From Candidatus Pollutiaquabacter sp. (GTDB lineage Bacteria; Bacteroidota; Bacteroidia; AKYH767-A; 2013-40CM-41-45), in NCBI GenBank assembly GCA_903854075.1, contig CAINVI010000107.1:1-17574 (forward strand): 17,574 bases of DNA, read 5' to 3'. The translations under genes and the position numbers were made by a program. Of the stretch, positions 1 through 6,506 are shown piece after piece. The notes under the pieces were generated by a model. The model saw only the letters and a program-made list of their open reading frames with translations, had not been told where the DNA came from and did not search any database. Position 1 is the stretch's first letter; every line of letters begins with the position of its first letter.

Positions 1-1281
1 GCTGATACCATTTTTTCCAAGTGCCTGAAACAACCGACCGGATACACCCGGCGTGTTTTTCATGTCCTCGCCGATGACTGCCAGCACACTCAGCCCCTCC
101 TCTACCTTTACAGGTTCGATCAGTTTGGATTTCAGCTCAAGAGCAAACGCATTTTCAATGGCTTTTCGTGCAGGACCAGCATCCGAAGGCTTTACCGCAA
201 AGGTGATAGTATGCTCGGATGAACCTTGCGTGATCAGAATTACATTGATACCGGAAGTGGACAATGCGCCGAACAAACGGGCTGATATCCCTGTAACACC
301 AACCATACCACTTCCTTCCATGGTAAGTAGCGTAACGTCATCAATGGATGAAATTCCTTTAATTAAAAATCCACTGCTCATGGACTTTGTGGAAATGAGT
401 GTTCCCGGATGTTCCGGCTTGAAGGAATTCTTTATTCGTAGCGGTATACCTTTTGCGAGTGCCGGCACGATGGTCGGCGGATGAATGACTTTAGCACCGA
501 AATGCGACATCTCCATGGCTTCGCGATACGTCATGACCGGAACGGTAAACGCTTTACGGACTTTACGCGGATCGGCGGTAAGAACACCATCAACATCCGT
601 CCAGATCTGAATTTCGTTCGCCTGGAGCGCGGCTCCGAAAATCGCGGCGGTATAATCCGACCCACCTCTTCCCAGCGTGGTAGTTTCCATGTTGGCTGTA
701 GCGGCTACAAAACCGGTAACAATGGTAACATCGTTTTTAGTGGACCGAAAATAGTTCCGGATGTTTCGGTTGGTAACGGAAAAATCAACACGAGCTGATC
801 CGAACTCTTCATCGGTCCGTACTACGTCGCGAGCATCGAGAAATCCGGCTTTCACTTTACGGTGACGGAAATAGGCTGCAATGATGGCTGCTGAAAGAAT
901 CTCACCGTGCGCACAGACGAAGTCAAGTGTGCGTGGCGAAAGTTCTCCAACCAGATAAACGCCGTGCAGCGTATCGTTGAGAAATGAAAAACGTTCTTCC
1001 AGGAAATCATTCAGTTTCTTATCGCGGATAAGTCCAAGCTCCTGAACTGCCTGATGGTGCCGATGACGAACCGCATGAAACAGCTCCGCATAGGAAGCGT
1101 CACGTTTAGCTGCGGTTTTACTCATACGAATGAGGTCATCCGTTACGCCGGTCATGGCGGAAACTACGACCACCAGCTTCCGCTTGCCGACTTTGCGCAG
1201 CAAACCAGTAGAAATGTCAAAAACTCCGGAAATACGCGTGGCGCTGCCGACGGAGGTACCTCCAAATTTGATCACGATCAT
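1..1281 (-). CDS. thrA: Bifunctional aspartokinase/homoserine dehydrogenase, N-terminal 427 residues (truncated by window edge)
   Basis: The reading frame is open from an ATG at 1281 down to base 1, so the 3' part lies outside the window. The aspartokinase half phosphorylates L-aspartate, the first step towards lysine, methionine and threonine. Visible motifs are KFGGTSVG at residues 5-12, the GRGGSDYTAA nucleotide-binding stretch, and WTDVDGVLTADPRKV. From about residue 300 come regulatory ACT-type segments (INVILITQGSSEHTITFAV, then SVLAVIGEDM and GVSGRLFQALGKNGIS). These ACT segments follow E. coli ThrA closely (there ISVVLITQSSSEYSISF), which is why I call the fused ThrA form rather than monofunctional LysC. 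The homoserine dehydrogenase half itself is not in view. It lies 56 bp downstream of pabA on the same strand and is probably co-transcribed with it. I found no clear promoter in the gap. Confidence 0.88.
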   Translation of the reverse strand, partial: MIVIKFGGTSVGSATRISGVFDISTGLLRKVGKRKLVVVVSAMTGVTDDLIRMSKTAAKRDASYAELFHAVRHRHHQAVQELGLIRDKKLNDFLEERFSFLNDTLHGVYLVGELSPRTLDFVCAHGEILSAAIIAAYFRHRKVKAGFLDARDVVRTDEEFGSARVDFSVTNRNIRNYFRSTKNDVTIVTGFVAATANMETTTLGRGGSDYTAAIFGAALQANEIQIWTDVDGVLTADPRKVRKAFTVPVMTYREAMEMSHFGAKVIHPPTIVPALAKGIPLRIKNSFKPEHPGTLISTKSMSSGFLIKGISSIDDVTLLTMEGSGMVGVTGISARLFGALSTSGINVILITQGSSEHTITFAVKPSDAGPARKAIENAFALELKSKLIEPVKVEEGLSVLAVIGEDMKNTPGVSGRLFQALGKNGIS

Positions 1282-1337
1282 ATCCTGCTAATTGAATACC
1301 AAATGGGTACGAAAAGCAGTAAAAAATGTTCGTTTTC

Positions 1338-1910
1338 TTACGTTTTGATCCAATTTGAGAGGATTTTTGACCCATCCGGCGTCAATACCGACTCCGGATG
1401 AAACTGTAGGGCAACCGTATCGAGCAGGCGATGACGAACCGCCATGATGTTTCCAGCGTCATCGGTAGCCACTACCTCCAACACAGCAGGCAATGTTTCG
1501 GGATTGGCGACCCAGGAATGATAGCGACCGGTAATCAGGGAAGGCCCCAATCCTGCAAAAACAGGTTCTGTAGGCTGAACAACCCAGGTAGGAATACCAA
1601 CACCGTGAAGCACATGGTCTAAATTCAACAGCGTACCACCGTGATGAACAACAATAGCCTGTAATCCAAGGCATACGCCTAAGATGGGTTTCTTACCCTC
1701 TACTTCAGCGATAAAAGAAAGTAGATGACCGGATTCTTCGGGCAAACCAGGGCCCGGCGAAATGACAATTTTATCATAATCGTTCCATCGCTTATAATCG
1801 GTCTGATCGTTCAATACCACATCCACCTTTACGGCAGGGTCCGCCGCTTCCAGCATATGGACCAGGTTATAGGTAAACGAATCATAATTATCAAACAACA
1901 AGATGCGCAT
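1338..1910 (-). CDS. pabA: Aminodeoxychorismate/anthranilate synthase component II (glutamine amidotransferase)
   Basis: This is a 190-residue class I glutamine amidotransferase that supplies ammonia from glutamine to a chorismate-using partner: PabB for folate or TrpE for tryptophan. The start MRILLFDNYDSFTYN at 1910 is the canonical beginning of the family; an in-frame ATG at 1988 would add 26 unrelated residues and run into ridA. The oxyanion loop SPGPGLP is at 51-57. The nucleophile is Cys80 in GVCLGLQAI, with His171 and Glu173 in QFHPESV. The RYHSW segment at 129-133 is also typical. One oddity is the motif after the active-site strand, which reads LHGVGIP instead of the usual MHGKTS. 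No pabB, trpE or other trp gene is nearby, so PabA versus TrpG cannot be decided from context. It is followed by thrA and divergent from ridA. Confidence 0.85.
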   Translation of the reverse strand: MRILLFDNYDSFTYNLVHMLEAADPAVKVDVVLNDQTDYKRWNDYDKIVISPGPGLPEESGHLLSFIAEVEGKKPILGVCLGLQAIVVHHGGTLLNLDHVLHGVGIPTWVVQPTEPVFAGLGPSLITGRYHSWVANPETLPAVLEVVATDDAGNIMAVRHRLLDTVALQFHPESVLTPDGSKILSNWIKT

Positions 1911-1927
1911 GCTCTGTTTTTGAAAAC

Positions 1928-1943
1928 TTTCCCCGCGGGGAAA
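1928..1943. promoter_or_regulatory. Perfect 16-bp palindrome between divergent pabA and ridA
   Basis: TTTCCCCGCGGGGAAA is a perfect inverted repeat with no spacer, centred between the divergent starts at 1910 (pabA) and 1978 (ridA). It is far more GC-rich than its AT-rich surroundings. No T-run follows on either strand, so it does not look like an intrinsic terminator. It could be an operator shared by both genes or a short hairpin in the pabA leader. An imperfect -7 box for pabA (TAATTTCG read on the minus strand, 1964-1971) would place the palindrome in the pabA 5' leader. The regulatory role is inference. Confidence 0.5.
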
Positions 1944-1977
1944 AATCAGCTGCTGCAAAAAAACGAAATTAGCCGAC

Positions 1978-2358
1978 ATGAAAACCATTCTTCAGACAAA
2001 CAATGCCCCCGCTCCTATCGGACCTTACAGCCAGGCCGTGCGCACCGGGAACACCCTTTACCTTTCAGGCCAGATCGCCATCGACCCTTCGTCCGGTCAA
2101 TTGATTACTATTAATATCCTTCAGGAAACCACCCAAGTGATGCGTAATATCGGCGCTGTATTGAAGGCTGCAGGTATGGACTACGGTCATATTGTCAAAA
2201 CCACCATCTTCCTTAAGGACATGGATCAATTCGCAGCGGTTAACGATGTCTATGGACAATTTTTCAGCCAGGATTTTCCGGCGCGTGAAACCGTTCAAGT
2301 GAGTCGCCTACCGAAAGATGTGAACGTAGAAATTTCGGTTATCGCCTGTTTGGATTAA
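1978..2358 (+). CDS. ridA: RidA family reactive enamine/imine deaminase
   Basis: The 126-residue product matches the full length of RidA (YjgF/YER057c/UK114), a small cytosolic trimer. RidA hydrolyses reactive enamines and imines such as 2-aminoacrylate, released by PLP enzymes like threonine dehydratase. Visible signatures are NAPAPIGPYSQA at 9-20 with Tyr17, LSGQIAIDP at 29-37, and PARETVQVSRLPKDVNVEI at 101-119. The last holds the substrate carboxylate-binding arginine (Arg103, matching Arg105 of well-studied homologues) and the conserved Glu119. All active-site positions I can identify are therefore present, which favours true RidA over the inactive-looking Rid subfamilies. The gene diverges from pabA and converges on the M61 peptidase gene with only 28 bp between stop codons, where I see no terminator. 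Confidence 0.93.
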   Translation: MKTILQTNNAPAPIGPYSQAVRTGNTLYLSGQIAIDPSSGQLITINILQETTQVMRNIGAVLKAAGMDYGHIVKTTIFLKDMDQFAAVNDVYGQFFSQDFPARETVQVSRLPKDVNVEISVIACLD

Positions 2359-2386
2359 CGAGACCGTCTTTGCTTTTCCAACAAAA

Positions 2387-4105
2387 TCAGGAAAGCCATT
2401 TAGAGAGACTTTCCAACTGTGCAATGGTTGCCGATGCGCGAGCACGAATGGAATAGTTGTGATAATACGATTCCGGCGCAGCGGTCAGTACAATTTCTTT
2501 TAACCTTTTCATTGGGGTAAGCAGTGAAATGGTAATTGGCTGCTGATCATCGACTGGCATCAACTCGTTCAGATTACCTTCTACTTTTAGTTCATTCACG
2601 GCTACTAGCTCGTCATCCTTACCCAGACCTGCCCTATCGGCTAAGGAGCCGGGAAGCACGGCGACCACCTTGGTTATTCCGTTCTCAGTAGATACTTTGA
2701 ATCCAAACCGGCGCTCTTGGGTTTGTACCGAAGGAGTACGAATCATTTCACAACCCACGTGCTCCAGTAAATCACCCAGCAGCGGTTCGTAATTCTCTGT
2801 TCCGTATACAAAGTCGACAAAGAAATCCGTCATCGGCATTCCGGCAACTTGCTCCACAATTCGCAGGTAGTCATTTTCAGAATAGCCGATATTCCGTTTT
2901 CCAAAATCATTGTACAATGTACGCATGACATCATCGAGCGATGCTTTGTGGTTGGTGTTTTTACGAATCAGCAGGTCGGTCATCAAAGCTACTAACGATC
3001 CTTCATCGTAAATCGACGTTTTACGGTGCGGAATACCCGGGACATAACCGTCGAGCCACGTATCAAAGGACGCTTCCGCTACCGGCATGTTGAACCGTGC
3101 ATGTGTATTGAAGTGCTTTTGCAAACGAGCATCCAGCTCTTTAAAATACTGGTCCTGTGTATAGACACCGGAGCGAACGAGGAAAAGATCGCCGTAATAG
3201 GTTGTCACACCCTCGTAAACAAAGCCAAGACGTGAATAACTTTCTGCAGCATAATCGTACGGCAACATATCAATCGGACGAATCGCTTTGATATTCCAGA
3301 CATGGAAAAGTTCATGTGAAGCCACACCGGTGAGGTCGTCGTAGAGTGGCGCTTCCATGAGTTGAGCGGCCGGGCCTAGTGCAAGAACCGTAGATCCCAG
3401 GTGTTCGACACCATGATAGAACCGGAAGGGCAAAGCGAGTATGAGGAAATGATATTCATTGACGGGAAAACCGCCCATAGTTTGCAACTGCAACTTGGAA
3501 AAGCGGGTGAAATCGTTCAAAATTTTCTGCCAATCCGGAACGAAATTACCGTGAAACCAAATATGAAAATCAATATGATCTATAGCATAAGTTTCATGAT
3601 GCAGATTGGCAGAAGCCATCCACGGACTGTCAACGAGCTCATGAAATGATTTTGCCTTAAAAATTCCATGCTTCGGAGATGCCATCGAACAAGCCACTGA
3701 ATAATCATTGGGTAGTTGCAGTTCCACTGTACATGGCGTATGTAATCGGTCCGGCACATAAAGACAACAGTGCACCGGATTGATGTACACGAGTTCTTCA
3801 TCCACCCAACAGGCTCCTGCATCCGGCTGGGCACAATAATAATCGTAATGAATCGTAATGGTTGAATGACCTTCCAGTTGAACGAGCCACCGGTCTTTGG
3901 CTATCTTGCGGAAAGGTAGCAGTTCGCCGTCGACAGTTGCTGCCTTCCAGGAGCGGATATTCTTTGCAAAATTCCCCAGTTCATACCGACCTGGACGCCA
4001 CGATGGCAGGCAGACTTCCACCTGATCGCCGGTCAACTCATCAAGGGTCAATTCTATGACCGCGAATCGGGAAACGCGGTTCGGAAATAAAAAACGGTAG
4101 TGCAT
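2387..4105 (-). CDS. M61 family aminopeptidase with C-terminal PDZ domain
   Basis: The 572-residue protein belongs to the M61 (glycyl aminopeptidase) metallopeptidases. An N-terminal beta-rich domain (about 1-170, with CLPSWRPGRYELGNFAKNI) precedes the gluzincin catalytic domain. The zinc motif is HELFH at 264-268, in GVASHELFHVWNIKAIRP, and Glu298 in GFVYEGVTTYYGDL is the likely third zinc ligand. A PDZ domain covers roughly 478-555 (RFGFKVS, then VVAVLPGSLADRAGLGKDDELVAVN). There is no signal peptide or lipobox at the N-terminus (MHYRFLFPNRVS), so it is predicted to act in the cytoplasm, unlike the M2 peptidase nearby. Its physiological substrate is unknown; aminopeptidase activity is known for the family. 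It diverges from lpd across 156 bp containing two small dyads. Confidence 0.9.
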   Translation of the reverse strand: MHYRFLFPNRVSRFAVIELTLDELTGDQVEVCLPSWRPGRYELGNFAKNIRSWKAATVDGELLPFRKIAKDRWLVQLEGHSTITIHYDYYCAQPDAGACWVDEELVYINPVHCCLYVPDRLHTPCTVELQLPNDYSVACSMASPKHGIFKAKSFHELVDSPWMASANLHHETYAIDHIDFHIWFHGNFVPDWQKILNDFTRFSKLQLQTMGGFPVNEYHFLILALPFRFYHGVEHLGSTVLALGPAAQLMEAPLYDDLTGVASHELFHVWNIKAIRPIDMLPYDYAAESYSRLGFVYEGVTTYYGDLFLVRSGVYTQDQYFKELDARLQKHFNTHARFNMPVAEASFDTWLDGYVPGIPHRKTSIYDEGSLVALMTDLLIRKNTNHKASLDDVMRTLYNDFGKRNIGYSENDYLRIVEQVAGMPMTDFFVDFVYGTENYEPLLGDLLEHVGCEMIRTPSVQTQERRFGFKVSTENGITKVVAVLPGSLADRAGLGKDDELVAVNELKVEGNLNELMPVDDQQPITISLLTPMKRLKEIVLTAAPESYYHNYSIRARASATIAQLESLSKWLS

Positions 4106-4126
4106 GGCAACACGTAATGATAGAAC

Positions 4127-4145
4127 GCTAATTTCAGTGATTAGC
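4127..4145. repeat. Inverted repeat GCTAAT-N7-ATTAGC in the M61/lpd divergent spacer
   Basis: Two 6-bp half-sites (4127-4132 and 4140-4145) are separated by 7 bp, about 20 bp upstream of the M61 start. A third ATTAGC occurs at 4198-4203. The layout is that expected of a dimeric repressor site, but 6-bp arms can arise by chance. Confidence 0.35.
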
Positions 4146-4151
4146 TGCCTG

Positions 4152-4167
4152 TCAATGAACCCATTGA
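4152..4167. repeat. Inverted repeat TCAATG-N4-CATTGA in the M61/lpd divergent spacer
   Basis: A second dyad lies six bases beyond the first, with 6-bp perfect arms at 4152-4157 and 4162-4167 and a 4-base spacer. No T-run follows, so it is not an obvious terminator. It may be a regulator site shared by the two divergent genes; the role is unproven. Confidence 0.3.
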
Positions 4168-4225
4168 GGATAAGATGTGAACAAAAGACGGGTAGAAATT
4201 AGCCTTAAAAGTACCAAACTATGCT

Positions 4226-4233
4226 TATCTTCG
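4226..4233 (+). promoter_or_regulatory. Candidate -7 box upstream of lpd
   Basis: TATCTTCG differs from the Bacteroidota -7 consensus TAnnTTTG at one base and ends 28 bp before the lpd ATG. I see no good TTTG element 19-21 bp upstream, so the call is weak. Confidence 0.35.
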
Positions 4234-4261
4234 CGCCACTGAAAACCAAAGCAACTGCATT

Positions 4262-5650
4262 ATGAATTTTGACCTTATCGTGATCGGAAGCGGCCCCGGA
4301 GGCTATGTAGCAGCGATTCGCGCAGCTCAACTCGGCATGAAAACAGCTGTGATAGAACGCTCCGAATTGGGTGGCGTCTGCCTCAACTGGGGATGTATTC
4401 CTACTAAAGCGTTACTGAAAAGTGCACAGGTTTACGAATACCTGCTGCATGCCCAGGACTACGGTATCAAAGCCACGGGAGTTGAAGCTGATTTCGGCGC
4501 AATGGTTAAACGCAGTCGCGGGGTTGCTGATGCCATGAGCAAAGGCGTTCAGTTTCTGATGAAGAAAAACAAAGTGGAAGTAATCGCCGGTAACGGAAAA
4601 GTCAAGCCGGGCAAAAAAGTAGAAGTTACTGCAGCCGACGGCAGCGTAACCACCTACGAAGCGAAGCATATTGTACTGGCGACCGGTGCCCGTTCCAGAG
4701 AATTACCGAACTTGAAGCAAGATGGCAAGAAAGTAATCGGTTATCGGGAGGCTATGGTATTGGCAGACCAACCAAAATCACTGGTAGTAGTCGGTTCCGG
4801 CGCTATCGGTGTAGAGTTCGCCTATTTTTACAATTCCATCGGCACGAAGGTGACAATCGTGGAGTACCTCCCGAACATTGTTCCTTTGGAAGATGAAGAT
4901 GTCTCCAAGCAATTGGCCCGTTCTTTTAAAAAATCAGGTATTGAAATCATGACGGATTCATCTGTGGAATCAGTGGATACCAGCGGTGCCGGCTGTAAAG
5001 TGAAGGTCAAAACAAAAACAGGAGAAACAACCATTGACTGCGACGTTGTGTTGTCGGCGGTAGGTATTTCCGCAAATATTGAGCAGCTTGGACTTGAAGA
5101 TGTCGGTATTGCAACCGATAAAGGTCGCATCTTGGTTAACGAGTGGTATCAGACCAACATGCCGGGCATTTATGCCATCGGAGATGTCATCAACACTCCT
5201 GCACTTGCTCACGTTGCTTCGCACGAAGCGATTACTTGCATCGAGAAGATCGCCGGTATGCATGTAGAAGCGATGAATTACAAAAACATTCCTGGATGTA
5301 CATATTGTCATCCGGAAATTGCTTCCGTAGGCTATACCGAAAAGGCCGCCAAGGAAGCCGGTTATGAAATCAAAGTCGGTAAATTTCCGTTCAGCGCCAG
5401 CGGTAAAGCCAAAGCAGGTGGAAATTTCGAAGGTTTCGTAAAAGTTATTTTCGATGCTAAATACGGCGAATGGTTGGGCGCACACATGATCGGCGCCAAT
5501 GTCACCGAGCTGATTGCCGAGGTGGTCACTGCCCGAAAACTTGAAACGACTGGTCATGAAATCATCAAAGCTGTTCACCCTCACCCTACCATGAGCGAAG
5601 CAATTATGGAAGCGGTCGCTGAGGCCTACGGCGAATGCATTCATTTGTAA
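4262..5650 (+). CDS. lpdA: Dihydrolipoyl dehydrogenase (E3)
   Basis: This FAD enzyme reoxidises dihydrolipoyl groups of the 2-oxoacid dehydrogenase complexes (and the glycine cleavage system), passing electrons to NAD+. At 462 residues it has the usual family length. The FAD-binding dinucleotide fold starts at once (IVIGSGPGGYVAAIRAA, 7-23). The redox disulfide is Cys40-Cys45 in GGVCLNWGCIPTKALL. A second Rossmann motif for NAD is VVVGSGAIGVEFAYF near 175-190. The second FAD segment is GIYAIGDV. The dimer-interface catalytic pair His441 and Glu446 lies in HPHPTMSEAIMEA. No E1 or E2 gene is adjacent, so the partner complex cannot be named. It is transcribed alone between a divergent spacer and a strong intrinsic terminator. 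Confidence 0.96.
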   Translation: MNFDLIVIGSGPGGYVAAIRAAQLGMKTAVIERSELGGVCLNWGCIPTKALLKSAQVYEYLLHAQDYGIKATGVEADFGAMVKRSRGVADAMSKGVQFLMKKNKVEVIAGNGKVKPGKKVEVTAADGSVTTYEAKHIVLATGARSRELPNLKQDGKKVIGYREAMVLADQPKSLVVVGSGAIGVEFAYFYNSIGTKVTIVEYLPNIVPLEDEDVSKQLARSFKKSGIEIMTDSSVESVDTSGAGCKVKVKTKTGETTIDCDVVLSAVGISANIEQLGLEDVGIATDKGRILVNEWYQTNMPGIYAIGDVINTPALAHVASHEAITCIEKIAGMHVEAMNYKNIPGCTYCHPEIASVGYTEKAAKEAGYEIKVGKFPFSASGKAKAGGNFEGFVKVIFDAKYGEWLGAHMIGANVTELIAEVVTARKLETTGHEIIKAVHPHPTMSEAIMEAVAEAYGECIHL

Positions 5651-5674
5651 TTTTTCGCCCTAAGCGAAATCGAT

Positions 5675-5709
5675 AAACGGATAACAGGCTGCTGTTATCC
5701 GTTTTCTTA
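5675..5709 (+). terminator. Rho-independent terminator of lpd
   Basis: A perfect 13-bp stem (5675-5687 with 5692-5704; arm AAACGGATAACAG) closes a 4-base loop GCTG and is followed by the T-rich tract TTTTCTT. It begins 24 bp after the lpd stop codon and separates lpd from the next gene. Confidence 0.9.
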
Positions 5710-5714
5710 TTGGT

Positions 5715-5722
5715 TATCTTTA
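5715..5722 (+). promoter_or_regulatory. Candidate -7 box upstream of the DUF218 gene
   Basis: TATCTTTA matches TAnnTTTG at all fixed positions but the last. It sits just after the lpd terminator and 48 bp before the preferred ATG at 5771. A convincing -33 element is not visible; the expected region falls inside the terminator stem. Confidence 0.35.
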
Positions 5723-5729
5723 CGTATCA

Positions 5730-5753
5730 GGATAACTTGTTGGATAATTTGTT
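5730..5753. repeat. Tandem 12-bp direct repeat before the DUF218 gene
   Basis: GGATAACTTGTT is followed immediately by GGATAATTTGTT, identical at 11 of 12 positions. The pair ends 17 bp before the ATG at 5771, within the presumed 5' leader. It could be a binding site on DNA or RNA, or a small local duplication. Confidence 0.5.
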
Positions 5754-5770
5754 TGGAAAGAATTCCGGCC

Positions 5771-6502
5771 ATGCGCAACAACGTAAAATTTATTCTTGAA
5801 CGGACCGGCCGCTTGGTCAGAATTTTGCTGCTTGTCTTCGGAATCATGATGACATTTTTCGTACTACTTGCATTCACTACGCTACCCTTCTGGATGTATC
5901 ATGGACTAGGAACAAAAAATGCGAGGTATGATTTCGCTCCGGAACGAATCATTGTACTTGGCGGTTCAGGAATGCCCTCCGAGTCTAACCTTATTCGTTG
6001 TTATAAAGCAGCTGAATTAGGAATTCGTTATCCGAAGGCAAGTGTCGTCATCGCGCTACCCAAGGACAGCGCTGAAAACTTATACCAAAGTGCAGTTTAC
6101 GGGATGAAAAAGGAACTTGTGCTTCGCGGAATAGACTCTTCCCGGATTCAACTGGAGACTAATGGTCGTAATACCCGTTCGCAAGCGCTGGCTATTTCGA
6201 AACTAACCGGCACTCAACGTCCCACCGTGCTAGTTACATCACCAGAGCATATGTACCGTTCGATATTGACGTTTCGCAAAGCCGGCATGCTATTATTGGG
6301 CGGAGAAGCCGCCTTCGAGCGAGCTTTGGACAGTGAGCTTAGTCTTCAGCAGGACCAATTAGGCGGACGATCAATCCCGCTTTCCGGCGCCGGAGATGAA
6401 CTTCAATTGCGATATCAATTCTGGAATCACCTGAAGTATCAACTTCTTTGTTACCGCGAATACGCCGCAATCGCGTATTACCGGCTGAAAGACTGGCTAT
6501 AA
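5771..6502 (+). CDS. DUF218 / YdcF-ElyC family membrane-anchored protein
   Basis: The 243-residue product has one strong transmembrane segment near residues 17-42 (VRILLLVFGIMMTFFVLLAF), followed by a DUF218 domain of the YdcF/ElyC/SanA type. Family signatures are RIIVLGGSGMPSESN, the acidic ETNGRNTRSQALAIS segment, and VLVTSPEHMYRSILTFRKAG. Members are linked to envelope or peptidoglycan precursor homeostasis in E. coli (ElyC), but no enzymatic reaction is firmly known, and I do not assign one here. I chose ATG 5771. An in-frame TTG at 5753 would add six residues and overlaps the tandem repeat. The gene converges on the M2 peptidase gene with four bases between stop codons and no visible terminator there. 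Confidence 0.82.
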   Translation: MRNNVKFILERTGRLVRILLLVFGIMMTFFVLLAFTTLPFWMYHGLGTKNARYDFAPERIIVLGGSGMPSESNLIRCYKAAELGIRYPKASVVIALPKDSAENLYQSAVYGMKKELVLRGIDSSRIQLETNGRNTRSQALAISKLTGTQRPTVLVTSPEHMYRSILTFRKAGMLLLGGEAAFERALDSELSLQQDQLGGRSIPLSGAGDELQLRYQFWNHLKYQLLCYREYAAIAYYRLKDWL

Positions 6503-6506
6503 ACGG

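Noticed and set aside
481..798. Plus-strand open frames over 53-1401
   Set aside because: They are antisense to thrA, whose minus-strand frame contains the aspartokinase motifs KFGGTSVG and GRGGSDYTA.
1911..1988. N-terminal extension of pabA from ATG 1988
   Set aside because: It would overlap the start of divergent ridA, and the family N-terminus MRILLFDNYD begins at 1910.
4970..5644. A 224-codon open frame on the minus strand inside lpd
   Set aside because: It lies entirely opposite a gene with all E3 motifs, shows no recognisable domain and is a shadow of lpd codon use.
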